Shown here: positions 45,437-54,378 of the stretch, in pieces
Position numbering within the stretch: the stretch's first letter is position 1
How the letters are laid out: the number at the start of each line of letters is the position of its first letter
Assembly (NCBI RefSeq): GCF_000737195.2
Contig: NZ_JALM01000010.1
Location: forward strand, 109,815 to 173,814
Direction of reading: 5' to 3'
Length of the DNA stretch: 64,000 nucleotides
Source of the DNA: Sciscionella sediminilitoris
GTDB lineage: Bacteria; Actinomycetota; Actinomycetes; Mycobacteriales; Pseudonocardiaceae
Position numbers and translations under genes: made by a program
The notes under the pieces: model-generated
Databases searched by the model: none
What the model saw: only the letters and a program-made list of their open reading frames with translations
Told to the model about the DNA's origin: nothing

Positions 45437-46321
45437 ATGCGATTCACCTGTGCGCTCGCCATGAACCCGCCCGAGCAACTGGTTCCGCTCGCGATCGCGG
45501 CCGAGCAGAACGGGTTCTCCTCGATCGCATTACCCGACTCGATATTCGCCCCGGAAAAGGTCAACGCGGTCTATCCGTACACCCCGGACGGCAAACGGGT
45601 GTTCACCCCGGAAACCCCGTTCGTGGATCCGCTGATCGCCGCCTCCGCCATCGGCGCGGCGACCACCACGATCCGCTGCTACTCGCACGTGGTCAAGCTC
45701 GGTTCGCGGCATCCGGTGCCGTTCGCCCGGCAGGTCGGTACCGTGGCGAACCTGACCGGCAACCGGTTCGGCCTCGGCCTCGGCATCGGCTGGCAGCAGG
45801 ACGAATGCCGCTGGTGCGGGATCGAAAGCGGTGGCCTGAAAGGGAAACGCACCGACGAGGCCATCGAGGTGATCCAGCTGCTGCTCGGCGGTGGCATGGT
45901 GGAACACCACGGCGAGTACTTCGACTTCGAGCGGATCCAGATGAGCCCGGCGCCGAGCGAACCGGTCCCGGTGTACGTCGGCGGGCACACCGAACCCGCG
46001 CTGCGCAGGGCCGCGCGGCACGACGGGTGGACCACCGCGATGATCAAGATGGCCGAGCTGCGGGAGATCATCGCGCGGCTGCGCGAACTGCGCGCCGAAA
46101 ACGGCCGGGAACACGAGCCGTTCGAGATCCAGGCGGTGTGCGTGGACCGGTTCGGCCTGGACGGCTACCGAGAACAGGCCGAGGCCGGGGTCACCGATGC
46201 GATCACCGTGCCGTGGCTGTTCTACGGCGTGGGTTTCGAGGCGCCGGTCGAGGAGAAACAGGACTGCATCAAGCGGTTCGCCGAGGAGTACATCGCACCA
46301 TTGGAGGCCGTCCATGGCTGA
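45437..46321 (+). CDS. Luciferase-like F420-type oxidoreductase
   Basis: A 294-aa luciferase-like monooxygenase. FTCALAMNPPEQLVPLAIAAEQNGF opens the barrel, GNRFGLGLGIGWQQDEC is the family cofactor motif, and VPVYVGGHTEPALRRAARHDGW follows. ATG 45437 has CGGAGGAAG at 45426-45434. Second such enzyme in the region. Its position after ltp3 suggests redox work on a sterol side-chain intermediate; its end overlaps the next gene by 8 bp. Confidence 0.78.
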   Translation: MRFTCALAMNPPEQLVPLAIAAEQNGFSSIALPDSIFAPEKVNAVYPYTPDGKRVFTPETPFVDPLIAASAIGAATTTIRCYSHVVKLGSRHPVPFARQVGTVANLTGNRFGLGLGIGWQQDECRWCGIESGGLKGKRTDEAIEVIQLLLGGGMVEHHGEYFDFERIQMSPAPSEPVPVYVGGHTEPALRRAARHDGWTTAMIKMAELREIIARLRELRAENGREHEPFEIQAVCVDRFGLDGYREQAEAGVTDAITVPWLFYGVGFEAPVEEKQDCIKRFAEEYIAPLEAVHG

Positions 46322-46751
46322 AGGAGTTCACTGGAAAGCGACCGAGAAGGCGCATCCGGCCCGGGATGCGGCGCGCCGCTCCTGTGCCCTGGTCGCCGCG
46401 CGCGACAAACAGGGCTGGCTGGACCTGTTCGCCGAGGACGCGATCATCGAGGACCCGGTCGGCCCCTCCCCCTTCGACCCGGAAGGCAAGGGGCACAAGG
46501 GAAAGACCGCGATCGCGGAATTCTGGGACAAGACCATCGGGATCACCGAGAGCATGGAGTTCGAGTTCACCGAGTCCTTCGCGGCCGGTAACGAGGTCGC
46601 CAATATCGGCACCATCACCAACTATTTCCCCGGCGGGCACTCGATCGCGGTGGAGCTCGTCTCCACCTACAAGGTCGACGACTCCGGAAAGCTGCTCTCG
46701 CTGCGCGCCTTCTGGGAACTGGAGCGGCTCGCCGAGCAGTACGGCGGCTAG
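46314..46751 (+). CDS. NTF2/ketosteroid isomerase-fold protein
   Basis: A 145-aa protein of the SnoaL/ketosteroid isomerase fold: an N-terminal helix (ARRSCALVAARDKQGWLDLFAEDAIIEDPVG), GKTAIAEFWDKTIG, and mixed strands ending in LVSTYKVDDSGKLLSLRAFWELE. Small KSI-like proteins in sterol operons may isomerise or bind intermediates; which residue would act here cannot be told. ATG 46314 overlaps the preceding gene, with TTGGAGG upstream; its stop overlaps the convergent SDR stop (46748-46751). Confidence 0.75.
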   Translation: MAEGVHWKATEKAHPARDAARRSCALVAARDKQGWLDLFAEDAIIEDPVGPSPFDPEGKGHKGKTAIAEFWDKTIGITESMEFEFTESFAAGNEVANIGTITNYFPGGHSIAVELVSTYKVDDSGKLLSLRAFWELERLAEQYGG

Positions 46752-47611
46752 TCCTCGGCCCGGTTGCTCAGGAACTCCCCGTAGTTCGGCACCACCTCGG
46801 TGAATTCCGAGGGCGGGCCGAGCCATTCGCGGTGCGAGCTCGGCGTCGTCCCGTCGGTATCGGTGATCCCGTACCCGGCGCCGAGTTCGGCACCCCACAC
46901 GGTTTTCCCGCTGTACTCGGCGATCTGCGGATCCCTGGCGAGCGCGTCGATGACCCGTCCGGTGAATTCCGGCGATTCGAAGCCGGGCAACAGGGTCCCG
47001 GTGAGCGCACGTTCCACCTCCGGGGTGATCCGTTCGGTACGCAGCACGCCCATCCAGATCGACACGACGCTCACCCCGTGCGGGCGCAGTTCCTGTGCCA
47101 TGTCGAAGCTCAGCTTGTCGGTACCCGCCTTGCCCGCGCCATAGGACGGGCCGTGCAGCCCGGGAAGGAAACTGCGCGCCCCGGGCGCGGAGGTGTGCAC
47201 CAGCAACCCGCCGGCGGCGATCAGCAGCGGGGCCGCGTAGTGCGCGGCCACGTAGTGCGAACGCAGCCCCACTTCCAGGGGTTTCAGTTCCTCGCGCAAC
47301 GGCCGTTCCCAGAAGCTTTTCCCGCCGGAACTGTGCGCGGGCAACGCCGTGGCGTTGTTGACCAGGATGTCCAGCCGCCCGTGTGCTTCGCGCACCTGCT
47401 CGAACACCGCGCGGACCTGGTCGTCCGCGCCGTGATCGCACACCAGCGGGATCCCGGTGCCGCCGCGGCGTTCGATCTCGGCCGCGGTGGCGGACAGTTC
47501 CGCCTCGGTGCGCCCGGTGACGTACACGGTGTCCCCGGTTTCCCCGAGGGCGAGCGCTATTCCCTTGCCCGCTCCCCGGGATGCGCCGGTCACCAGCACC
47601 ACCCTGGTCAT
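46748..47611 (-). CDS. Short-chain dehydrogenase of the DapB-like operon
   Basis: A 287-aa SDR with TGASRGAGKG, NNATALPAHS, a TSAPGA segment with Ser and YGAGK with Tyr/Lys; longer than ordinary SDRs by about 30 C-terminal residues. Start at 47611 overlaps the hydrolase stop (ATGA). It is the third gene of the operon headed by the DapB-like gene and its KstR box, so a steroid-related substrate is likely, but unspecified. Confidence 0.78.
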   Translation of the reverse strand: MTRVVLVTGASRGAGKGIALALGETGDTVYVTGRTEAELSATAAEIERRGGTGIPLVCDHGADDQVRAVFEQVREAHGRLDILVNNATALPAHSSGGKSFWERPLREELKPLEVGLRSHYVAAHYAAPLLIAAGGLLVHTSAPGARSFLPGLHGPSYGAGKAGTDKLSFDMAQELRPHGVSVVSIWMGVLRTERITPEVERALTGTLLPGFESPEFTGRVIDALARDPQIAEYSGKTVWGAELGAGYGITDTDGTTPSSHREWLGPPSEFTEVVPNYGEFLSNRAED

Positions 47612-48585
47612 GCCGCCCTCCCTTGGTCGAGGTCCCGAAGGAATTCCAGGAACGCGGCGTTGACCACGTCCGGGGATTCCATGCTGATCACGTGTCCCGC
47701 GGCGGGCACGATGCGCACCCCGCGCACATCCGCGTGGTATTCGGGCAGTTTCTCCACCGGGTCCCGGCCGTGCCAGTGCGCGAGGTCCACATCCGCCTCG
47801 GAACCGAGGAAATAGAAGGGAACGCCCGTCTTCCCTCGTCCGCGCCGCAGTTCCCAGTTGCGGTCCAGCGCCAGATACCACCGTATCCCGCCACCGAATC
47901 CCGATCGGGCGTAGTCGTTGACGTAGCACTCCAGTTCCCACTCCGTCATCCAGGACCAGGGCAACGCCGGCGGTTCGGGCAGTGCGGCGCGGTAGGAGGT
48001 GCCGGGCGGATTCCGCCACATCAGGGTGAAATCAGCCGCTCCGGAGAGGGCGTGGAAGATCTTGGCGAGCATCTCCCGCGGATGCGCGTCCATATCGGCG
48101 ATCGCAGCTTCGGGCTCGTCCACGAAGTAGGCGACGTGGTTGAACCGTTTCCGCCCGCGGCGGCGTTCGGCTTCGAGTGGCGGGCGATCCGAGGTGTTCT
48201 GGAAGGGGTTCTGCAGCCCGATCAGCGCGCGGACCCGTTCGGGATGCTCGAAGGCGAGGTCGTAGGCGGCGAACATGCCGAAATCGAGCCCGGAACACAC
48301 CGCCGATTCCGCGCCGAGGTGATCGAGCAGCGCGCACAGGTCCGCGGTGATCCGGTCGGCTCCGTACTCCTCGACCGCCTCCGGGGCGCTCGTCTGTCCC
48401 ATTCCGCGCAGATCCGGGGCCACCACGCGGTATCCGGCCCCGGCCAGTGCCGTGATCTGGTGCCGCCAGCTGAACCAGGTGTGCGGGAAGCCGTGCAGCA
48501 GCAGGACGAGCGGGCCGCTCCCCTGTTCCACCCAGTGCGCGTCGATCCCGTTCAGCCGCGCGTAGTGGTGCGTCCAGTCCCGCAT
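47608..48585 (-). CDS. Epoxide-hydrolase-like alpha/beta hydrolase
   Basis: A 325-aa alpha/beta hydrolase with HGFP (31-34, oxyanion hole), nucleophile Asp101 in GLDFG, and a catalytic His in AAGHVISMESP near the C-terminus. An Asp nucleophile marks epoxide hydrolases and haloalkane dehalogenases. It overlaps the SDR downstream by 4 bp and follows the DapB-like gene by 1 bp. It could open an epoxide or cleave an ester formed during steroid breakdown. Confidence 0.78.
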   Translation of the reverse strand: MRDWTHHYARLNGIDAHWVEQGSGPLVLLLHGFPHTWFSWRHQITALAGAGYRVVAPDLRGMGQTSAPEAVEEYGADRITADLCALLDHLGAESAVCSGLDFGMFAAYDLAFEHPERVRALIGLQNPFQNTSDRPPLEAERRRGRKRFNHVAYFVDEPEAAIADMDAHPREMLAKIFHALSGAADFTLMWRNPPGTSYRAALPEPPALPWSWMTEWELECYVNDYARSGFGGGIRWYLALDRNWELRRGRGKTGVPFYFLGSEADVDLAHWHGRDPVEKLPEYHADVRGVRIVPAAGHVISMESPDVVNAAFLEFLRDLDQGRAA

Positions 48586-48586
48586 C

Positions 48587-49624
48587 TCAGGCCGGCACCG
48601 GTCCGGTGATGTACGGGAGATCGTTGTAGGTGACGATTCCCGGCGGGGCGGCGACCACGGCGGGGACCGCGTTCAGCGCGGGCAGCGCCGTGTAGATCAT
48701 CCCCGGACCCATGTAGTCGACCGTGCCACGCGGTGGCAGGCACTGGGCCACCAGCCGGTAGTTGGGCGAGCCCTCGACCGCGATGACGTGCCCGTGCGCG
48801 AGCTTGAACGGCACCTCGGTGTGCGTGCCCATGGTCCAGCGCATCCCGGACGCGGTCACGTTTCTGTCCCCGGACCAGGCGCGGTGGTATCCCTCGATCG
48901 CGCCGACGGTCCCCTTCCCGATGGTCATGAACCCGAGGTCGTCGTCCGCGTAGGCCGGGATGAACGTGGCCTCGAAGCTCATCCGGTCCACCCGGGCGCC
49001 GACGGCATCGGCCATCATCACGGCCGCCTCCGCGCACACCTCGCTCGCCTTGCGCAGGTTCTCCTCCAGCCCCGGAGTGTCCGCCGGTCTGCCGAACCCC
49101 ATCGCCGACATGGTGTCCTTCGAGGCGTACAGCGAGCAGTCCACGGATTCGGTGACGGTGATCCGGTCGACCCGTTCGCACGCGGCGCTGGCCACGATCC
49201 CGAGCGCGTGCGTGATTCCCGGATACGCGCCACTGCCGAACATCGAGGCCTTGCCGCGGTGCGCGGCGTCCAGCACCCGCTGACGCTCGGCCTCCGGCAG
49301 CCGGTGCCCGTTGATCCATTCCGCCGTGGAGCACACGTTCACCCCGGCTTCGAGCAGGCGGCACAGCTCATCGGTGTTCGACCACACCGGATTGTAGGAG
49401 CAGGCATCGGGTTCCAGGGCGAGTAGTGCCTCGACGTCATCGGTGGCGCGGACCCCGGTCTCGCCGTCGAATCCGCACAGCTGCCCCGCATCCTGCCCGA
49501 CCTTGTCCGCCGAATGCGCGTACACCCCGACCAGTTCCATATCGTCCCTGGTCAGGATGCCGTGCAAGGCGCGAGAGCCGATGTTCCCGGTGGTCCACTG
49601 CACAACCCGAAGCTTCTTCGCCAT
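48587..49624 (-). CDS. DapB-like NAD(P)-binding dehydrogenase, KstR-controlled
   Basis: A 345-aa protein with an N-terminal Rossmann fold (VVQWTTGNIGSRALHGIL, about 7-24) like dihydrodipicolinate reductase and an uncharacterised C-terminal domain with conserved Tyr/Gly segments (GSGAYPGITHALGIV, MTIGKGTVGAIEGYHRAW). Proteins of this actinobacterial group are often annotated as dihydrodipicolinate reductases, but they lack the DapB C-terminal signature. A KstR-type box 11 bp upstream makes it first gene of a three-gene sterol-regulon operon; the reaction is unknown. Confidence 0.75.
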   Translation of the reverse strand: MAKKLRVVQWTTGNIGSRALHGILTRDDMELVGVYAHSADKVGQDAGQLCGFDGETGVRATDDVEALLALEPDACSYNPVWSNTDELCRLLEAGVNVCSTAEWINGHRLPEAERQRVLDAAHRGKASMFGSGAYPGITHALGIVASAACERVDRITVTESVDCSLYASKDTMSAMGFGRPADTPGLEENLRKASEVCAEAAVMMADAVGARVDRMSFEATFIPAYADDDLGFMTIGKGTVGAIEGYHRAWSGDRNVTASGMRWTMGTHTEVPFKLAHGHVIAVEGSPNYRLVAQCLPPRGTVDYMGPGMIYTALPALNAVPAVVAAPPGIVTYNDLPYITGPVPA

Positions 49625-49634
49625 GAAAAAATAC

Positions 49635-49648
49635 TAGAACAAGTTCTA
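49635..49648. promoter_or_regulatory. KstR-type operator, DapB-like operon
   Basis: TAGAACAAGTTCTA fits TnnAACnnGTTnnA and is nearly a perfect palindrome. It lies 10 bp upstream of the DapB-like ATG (49622-49624). Confidence 0.86.
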
Positions 49649-49683
49649 ATATTTGGATACCACCCGAAGCGAGGAGCGCCGCG

Positions 49684-52215
49684 CTACAGCCGGGGATCCA
49701 CCGGCTCGGATTCCAGCGCGAGGACCGCGAACACCGCCTCGTGCACCCGCCACAACGGCTCCCCCTCGGTGAGCCTGGCCAGTGATTCGAGGCCCAGCGC
49801 ATACTCGCGCAGCGCCATCGAACGCTTCCGGCCGAGCTTGCGGGACCGGAGCCGGTCGAGCTGCTCGGTGTAGTCGGGACCGTAGATGATGCGCAGGTAT
49901 TCGCGGCCGCGGCATTTCATCCCGGGCTGCACCATGCCGCGCTTGCCCCGGCTCACCGGCCGCATCGGTTTGACCACCATGCCCTCGCCACCGGCCTCGG
50001 TCAGCTCGGTCCACCACCGGATCCCCTCGGCCACCGAGTCGGCGTCACCGGGGTCCACCGCGACCCTCCGGGTGCCGCGCACCAGTTCCGGATCCGCCTC
50101 GACGAGCCGGTCGATGAGCGCCATGTGCCAGGAGTGCTCCCGCTCGGCGAAGAATCCGCCCTCCCCGGCCAGGATCATGAACGGTGCCACGGAGATCCCG
50201 TCCAGCCCGTCCACCGGCCAGCAGTAGCGGCGGTACGCGGAGCGGAACCCGGCCACGTTGTCCGCCCGGACCCGTTGCGCGGCAAGCAGTTCCTCGAGTT
50301 CCCCGGGCAGCCTGCGGGCCGCGCGCTCGAGCACCGAGACCGATTCGCCCACCGCGGCGGAAGCGGCCGCACCGATCCTGGCGTAGTGCCCGCGCAGCAA
50401 CGGACCGGCCTTCGCCGACCACGGAAGCAGTTCGGTGTCCAGCACCAGCCAGTCGGTGCCGAGTTCCTCCCACAGTCCGGTCGCGGTGATCGCCGCGCGC
50501 ATCCGGTCGATGATCGCCTCGTCACGGCCATCGGAGAAGAACGCCCGGCCGGTCCGCGTGTAGAGCGCACCCGCGGCCCCGTCCAGTGCACCGAACCGCC
50601 GCTTGCCCACCTCGGCGTCCCGCGCGACGACGAGCACCGCGCGCGAACCCATGTGCTTTTCCTGACACAGCACCGAAGGCACCGCTTCGGCGCGGTAGGC
50701 GTCGAAGGCCTCGCCCGGATGTTCGAGCAGCCCCGGGCGCGTGGATGTCGCGCACGGCGCCATGGTCGGCGGCAGGTAGAGCAGCCAGTGCGGGTCGATG
50801 GCGAACCTGCTCATCACCTCCAGCGCTGCGGCGGCGTTCTCCTCGCGCACCGAGATCCGGCCGAGGAAGCGGCTGTCCACGATGTGCGCGCCGAGGACGT
50901 CGTCCAGGCGGAGCAGATCGGGCGGACGGTTCCCGGTGCCCGAACCGAGCGGTTTCGCCGGTGCGTAGTACTCCCGGTGCGCGGGAACCTCGACGAGCGC
51001 GCGTTCCGGCCAGCGCAGCGCGGTCAGCTTGCCACCGAACACGCAGCCGGTGTCCAGGCAGATCGTGTTGTTCACCCATTCTGCCTCGGGGACCGGGGTG
51101 TGGCCGTAGACCACGGTCGCCGATCCCCGGTAGTCGTTCGCCCAGGGGTGCCGGACCGGAAGACCGTACTCATCGGTCTCCCCGGTCGTCTCGCCGTACA
51201 TGCACAGCGCGCGCACCCGGCCGGAGGCGCGGCCGTGGTACTGCTCACGCAGCCCGGCGTGCGCCACGAGCAGTGCCCCGCCGTCCAGGCGGTAGTGGCT
51301 GATCAGCCCGTCCATGAAGTTCTTCGCCGCGGCGCGGAATTCCTCGGACTCCCCCGCCAGCTGGTCCAGCGAGTCACCGAGGCCGTGCGCGATCGTGACT
51401 TTTTTCCCGTTGAGCGCGCGCACCAGCTTGTCCTCGTGGTTGCCCAGCACGCAGAGCGCGTCGCCGGACTCGGCCATGCCCATCACCAGGCGCAGCACTC
51501 CGGGGGTGTCCTCGCCGCGGTCGACCAGATCCCCGACGAACACGGCGGTGCGGCCCTCGGGATGACGCGCGCCGACCGGCCGTCCCCGCTCATCGGTGTG
51601 CACCGCGTAGCCCAGTTCGCCGAGCAGTTCGACCAGTTCCGCGCGGCAGCCGTGCACATCGCCGATCACGTCGAACGGGCCGGTCCGCTCGCGCAGATCG
51701 TTGTAGGCCTTCTCGTAGCTGATCTCGGCCCGCTCGATCTCCTCGACCGAGGAGAGCACGTAGACCTTGCGGAACCCTTCCTTGCGCAGCCCGCGAATCG
51801 AGCGGCGCAGCGCGGCGTGCTGGCGGCGCAGCACGTGCGCGGGCAGATCCCGGTGCGCGGCGTTGCGCTCCTTGCACACCGATTCCGGCACGTCGAACAC
51901 GATCGCGGTGGCCAGCACATCCTGCTGTTTGGCCAGCGCGACCAGTTTCGCGCGGTCCTCGCGGCGCACGCTCGTCGCGTCCACCACGGTGAGCCGCCCG
52001 GCGCTGAGCCGCTTGTTCGCCAGGTAGTACAGCGCGTCGAACGCGTCCGGTGTCGCCGACTGGTCATCCTCGTCATCGGCGACCATGGCACGGAACGCGT
52101 CCGAGGAAAGGATCTGCGTGGCGCGGAAATGCCGGTGTGCGAACGTGGATTTCCCGGAACCGGACACGCCGACGAGCGCGACGAGGCTCAGCTCGGGGAT
52201 GCTCAGTTCGGTCAT
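49684..52215 (-). CDS. pnkp: Polynucleotide kinase-phosphatase-ligase Pnkp (RNA repair)
   Basis: An 843-aa three-domain RNA repair enzyme. N-terminal 5'-kinase with Walker A GVSGSGKST (16-24); central 2',3'-phosphatase of the calcineurin fold with DVHG (186-189), GDLVDRG (228-234), GNHED (258-262) and GHTPVPE; C-terminal ligase-type domain with adenylation Lys520 in EKHMGSR and downstream GEGMVVKP. The start at 52215 overlaps the Hen1 stop by 4 bp. With Hen1 it heals cleaved tRNA or other RNA ends and seals them. Confidence 0.92.
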   Translation of the reverse strand: MTELSIPELSLVALVGVSGSGKSTFAHRHFRATQILSSDAFRAMVADDEDDQSATPDAFDALYYLANKRLSAGRLTVVDATSVRREDRAKLVALAKQQDVLATAIVFDVPESVCKERNAAHRDLPAHVLRRQHAALRRSIRGLRKEGFRKVYVLSSVEEIERAEISYEKAYNDLRERTGPFDVIGDVHGCRAELVELLGELGYAVHTDERGRPVGARHPEGRTAVFVGDLVDRGEDTPGVLRLVMGMAESGDALCVLGNHEDKLVRALNGKKVTIAHGLGDSLDQLAGESEEFRAAAKNFMDGLISHYRLDGGALLVAHAGLREQYHGRASGRVRALCMYGETTGETDEYGLPVRHPWANDYRGSATVVYGHTPVPEAEWVNNTICLDTGCVFGGKLTALRWPERALVEVPAHREYYAPAKPLGSGTGNRPPDLLRLDDVLGAHIVDSRFLGRISVREENAAAALEVMSRFAIDPHWLLYLPPTMAPCATSTRPGLLEHPGEAFDAYRAEAVPSVLCQEKHMGSRAVLVVARDAEVGKRRFGALDGAAGALYTRTGRAFFSDGRDEAIIDRMRAAITATGLWEELGTDWLVLDTELLPWSAKAGPLLRGHYARIGAAASAAVGESVSVLERAARRLPGELEELLAAQRVRADNVAGFRSAYRRYCWPVDGLDGISVAPFMILAGEGGFFAEREHSWHMALIDRLVEADPELVRGTRRVAVDPGDADSVAEGIRWWTELTEAGGEGMVVKPMRPVSRGKRGMVQPGMKCRGREYLRIIYGPDYTEQLDRLRSRKLGRKRSMALREYALGLESLARLTEGEPLWRVHEAVFAVLALESEPVDPRL

Positions 52216-53648
52216 GTCCGATCCTCCGTTCGCTCGAAGATCGCCAGCTGGGTGGGCGCGCCGAGGTCGGCGTCGAGTGGTCCTATCGGGCGTATCCGGA
52301 CGGTGTAGCCGTGTTCGGCGCACACCTGCCCGGCCCACGCGGCGAACTCGGCCCTCGTCCATTCGAATCGGTGATCGCCGTGCCGTTTCGTGCCCGCCGG
52401 GAGGGCATCCCAGCGCACGTTGTACTCCACGTTCGGTGTGGTCACCAGCACGGTCCGCGGGTGGGCCACGCCGAACACGGCCGAGGCGAAGGCGGGCAGT
52501 CGTGGTGGGTCGAGGTGTTCGATCACCTCGGAGAGCACGAGCGCGTCGTAGTCCCGGAGCCGTTCCTCGGCGTACACCACCGAACCCTGGCGCAGTTCGA
52601 TCCGGTCGCGCTGCCACTGCGGAAGTTCGTCGAGCCGGAGCCTGCGGGCGGCGGTGCGCAGCGAGCGCGGCGCGACGTCGACACCGAGGATCGAGCGCAG
52701 TGCGCGTTCGCCGAGCAGTTCGCGCAGCAGCGCGCCCTCCCCGCAGCCCAGATCGGCGACCGTGCGCGCCCCGGTCTCCCGCAGCGCAGCCAGGATCGCG
52801 GTGCGCCGCTGCTGGGCGAGCGAGGGATCACGCTGCTCGGCCTCATCGTGCTGCTCCGCGGCTTCCCCCTCCGCGGCCGTCCCTTCCTCCGTCGTCCCTT
52901 CCGTCGTCTCGGCCGAGTCCTCGAGTTCGGCGAGCCGTTCCAGCGCTTCCTCGGTGAACCGCCGCTTGCGCACCAGGTATCGCCTGGTGATCGCCTCGCG
53001 TTCGGGATGATGGGCCAGCCAGGTCCCACCGGCGCGCACGAGTTTGTCGATCTCCTCGGCGCTCACCCAGTAGTGCTTCGCGTTGTCCAGCACCGGAAGC
53101 AGCACGTAGAGCTGGGTGAGCGCGTCGGCAAGGCGCATGCTCGCGGTGAGCGTGACCGCGACGTACTGACTGTCGCCCCACTCCGGGAAGGCCACCGGGT
53201 CGAGCGGAATCGGTTCGGTGCGCACCGACCAGCCGAGTGGTTCGAAGAGCTGTTCGACCGTGAGACCTCCCGGGCTGGGCACCACGGGGAGGCGCAGCTC
53301 GAGCGGCAGCGCGGTCGCGGCGAGTTCCGGGCGCGCCGCGCACTGCCCCTTCATCGCCGAACCGAACACCCGGGCCAGCGCGACCGAGAACAGCGAGCTG
53401 GCCGCGTACGGCCGGTCGTTGACGTACTGGCCGAGCGTGTAGCCGTCCCCTCCGCTGCCGCGCGCCAGCGCGATCGGATCGAGCTCGAGCAGCAGCGCGG
53501 CTGTGCACCGATCCGGCCCGGATTCCGGGTAGAACACGTGCGCACTACCCGCCGAGACCTCGAACCGCTGCACCCGCTCGGGGTGCTTGTGCAGCAGGAA
53601 GCCGAGCTCGTCCGCGGGGCGGTGGGTCGTGGTGATCGTCAACAGCAC
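52212..53648 (-). CDS. hen1: 3'-terminal RNA ribose 2'-O-methyltransferase Hen1
   Basis: A 478-aa bacterial Hen1. The N-terminal half (MLLTITTTHRPADELGFLL... to about 245) is the Hen1-specific domain that activates Pnkp; an acidic Glu/Thr/Ala-rich linker (about 251-284) joins it to the methyltransferase domain with the SAM motif DLGCGEG (299-305) and the metal-binding SEVIEHL (Glu374, Glu377, His378). It methylates the 2'-OH at the break, protecting the repaired RNA from being cut again. Coupled to pnkp by ATGA overlap. Confidence 0.93.
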   Translation of the reverse strand: MLLTITTTHRPADELGFLLHKHPERVQRFEVSAGSAHVFYPESGPDRCTAALLLELDPIALARGSGGDGYTLGQYVNDRPYAASSLFSVALARVFGSAMKGQCAARPELAATALPLELRLPVVPSPGGLTVEQLFEPLGWSVRTEPIPLDPVAFPEWGDSQYVAVTLTASMRLADALTQLYVLLPVLDNAKHYWVSAEEIDKLVRAGGTWLAHHPEREAITRRYLVRKRRFTEEALERLAELEDSAETTEGTTEEGTAAEGEAAEQHDEAEQRDPSLAQQRRTAILAALRETGARTVADLGCGEGALLRELLGERALRSILGVDVAPRSLRTAARRLRLDELPQWQRDRIELRQGSVVYAEERLRDYDALVLSEVIEHLDPPRLPAFASAVFGVAHPRTVLVTTPNVEYNVRWDALPAGTKRHGDHRFEWTRAEFAAWAGQVCAEHGYTVRIRPIGPLDADLGAPTQLAIFERTEDRT

Positions 53649-53709
53649 GAGGAGCAGTATCGCTGAGCGAGTACGCGGACGCAGCCGGAATTCCTGATCC
53701 GGTCCCGCC

Positions 53710-54321
53710 TCAGGCGGCCAGCCCGGCGGCGAGCATGCCGATCAGGGTCTCCAGGAAGGTCTTGTGCCCGACCGGGAGGCGGCTGCCCTGCTCGATGCGT
53801 CGCGCCCGGTCGGCGAGCGCGGCGGTGAGCATGGTGATCAGCAGGGCGATCCGCTCCCGTGCGATGGTCCGCGGCAGCCGCTCGGCACAGCAACGTTCGA
53901 GTTCGGCGAGCCACTGGGCGAGCGCGGTCCCGGTGAGCGGTTCCGGGACGTTCGCGGTGCGCACCCCGGAGCGCCCGGCCAGCTGCGCGGTGATCCGCAG
54001 GAAGTCCCGCCCGTCCTCGGTGCGCAGCTGCTCGGCCAGCGGGGTGACGATCCGGGTGACCAGTTCACCGAGGTCCGCATCCGGTTCCCGGGCCGCGAAC
54101 GCCGGTTTCCACTGTTCCTCCATCCGCCGCAGGTGCTTGTCCACCACGGCGAGCAGCAGCCCCTGCCGGGAACCGAAGTGATAGGTGACCGCGGAATCGT
54201 TGGCCTGCCCCGCCTCGGCGACCAGATCCCTGGTGCGCACCCCGTCGATCCCCTCCCGCGCGAACAGCCGCTCCCCCGCACGGATCAATCGGGCCCTCGT
54301 GGTTGTGGCATCGCGTGGCAT
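53710..54321 (-). CDS. TetR-family regulator
   Basis: A 203-aa TetR protein: N-terminal HTH (about 10-55, LIRAGERLFAREGIDGVRTRDLVAEAG... YHFGSRQGLL) and a helical ligand domain of the TetR_C_36-like type. Divergent from the P450 gene at 54379, with a nested dyad centred on 54347 between them, so it probably represses itself and the P450. It is not KstR: the N-terminus and length differ. Confidence 0.82.
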   Translation of the reverse strand: MPRDATTTRARLIRAGERLFAREGIDGVRTRDLVAEAGQANDSAVTYHFGSRQGLLLAVVDKHLRRMEEQWKPAFAAREPDADLGELVTRIVTPLAEQLRTEDGRDFLRITAQLAGRSGVRTANVPEPLTGTALAQWLAELERCCAERLPRTIARERIALLITMLTAALADRARRIEQGSRLPVGHKTFLETLIGMLAAGLAA

Positions 54322-54331
54322 ACGGGCATAC

Positions 54332-54362
54332 TAACAGCCGTCGTTAATAACGGGCACTGTTA
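54332..54362. promoter_or_regulatory. Nested dyad operator, TetR/P450
   Basis: Two inverted repeats share one centre at 54347: inner CGTTA-A-TAACG (54342-54352) and outer TAACAG (54332-54337) with CTGTTA (54357-54362). It lies 10 bp upstream of the TetR start and 17 bp upstream of the P450 start, the expected place for TetR control of both. Confidence 0.75.
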
Positions 54363-54378
54363 ATTCAAGGCGGGCGGT

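Noticed and set aside
49688..49706. AGCCGG/CCGGCT hairpin as a terminator after pnkp
   Set aside because: It lies within the last codons of pnkp, has a 6-bp stem and no T-run.
52216..52617. N-terminal extension of Pnkp
   Set aside because: The extension lies inside Hen1 in another frame and is Arg-rich; ATG 52215 gives the kinase domain start expected for Pnkp.
53710..54321. KstR as identity of the TetR gene
   Set aside because: HTH sequence and N-terminus differ from KstR, and its own operator is unlike the KstR motif.
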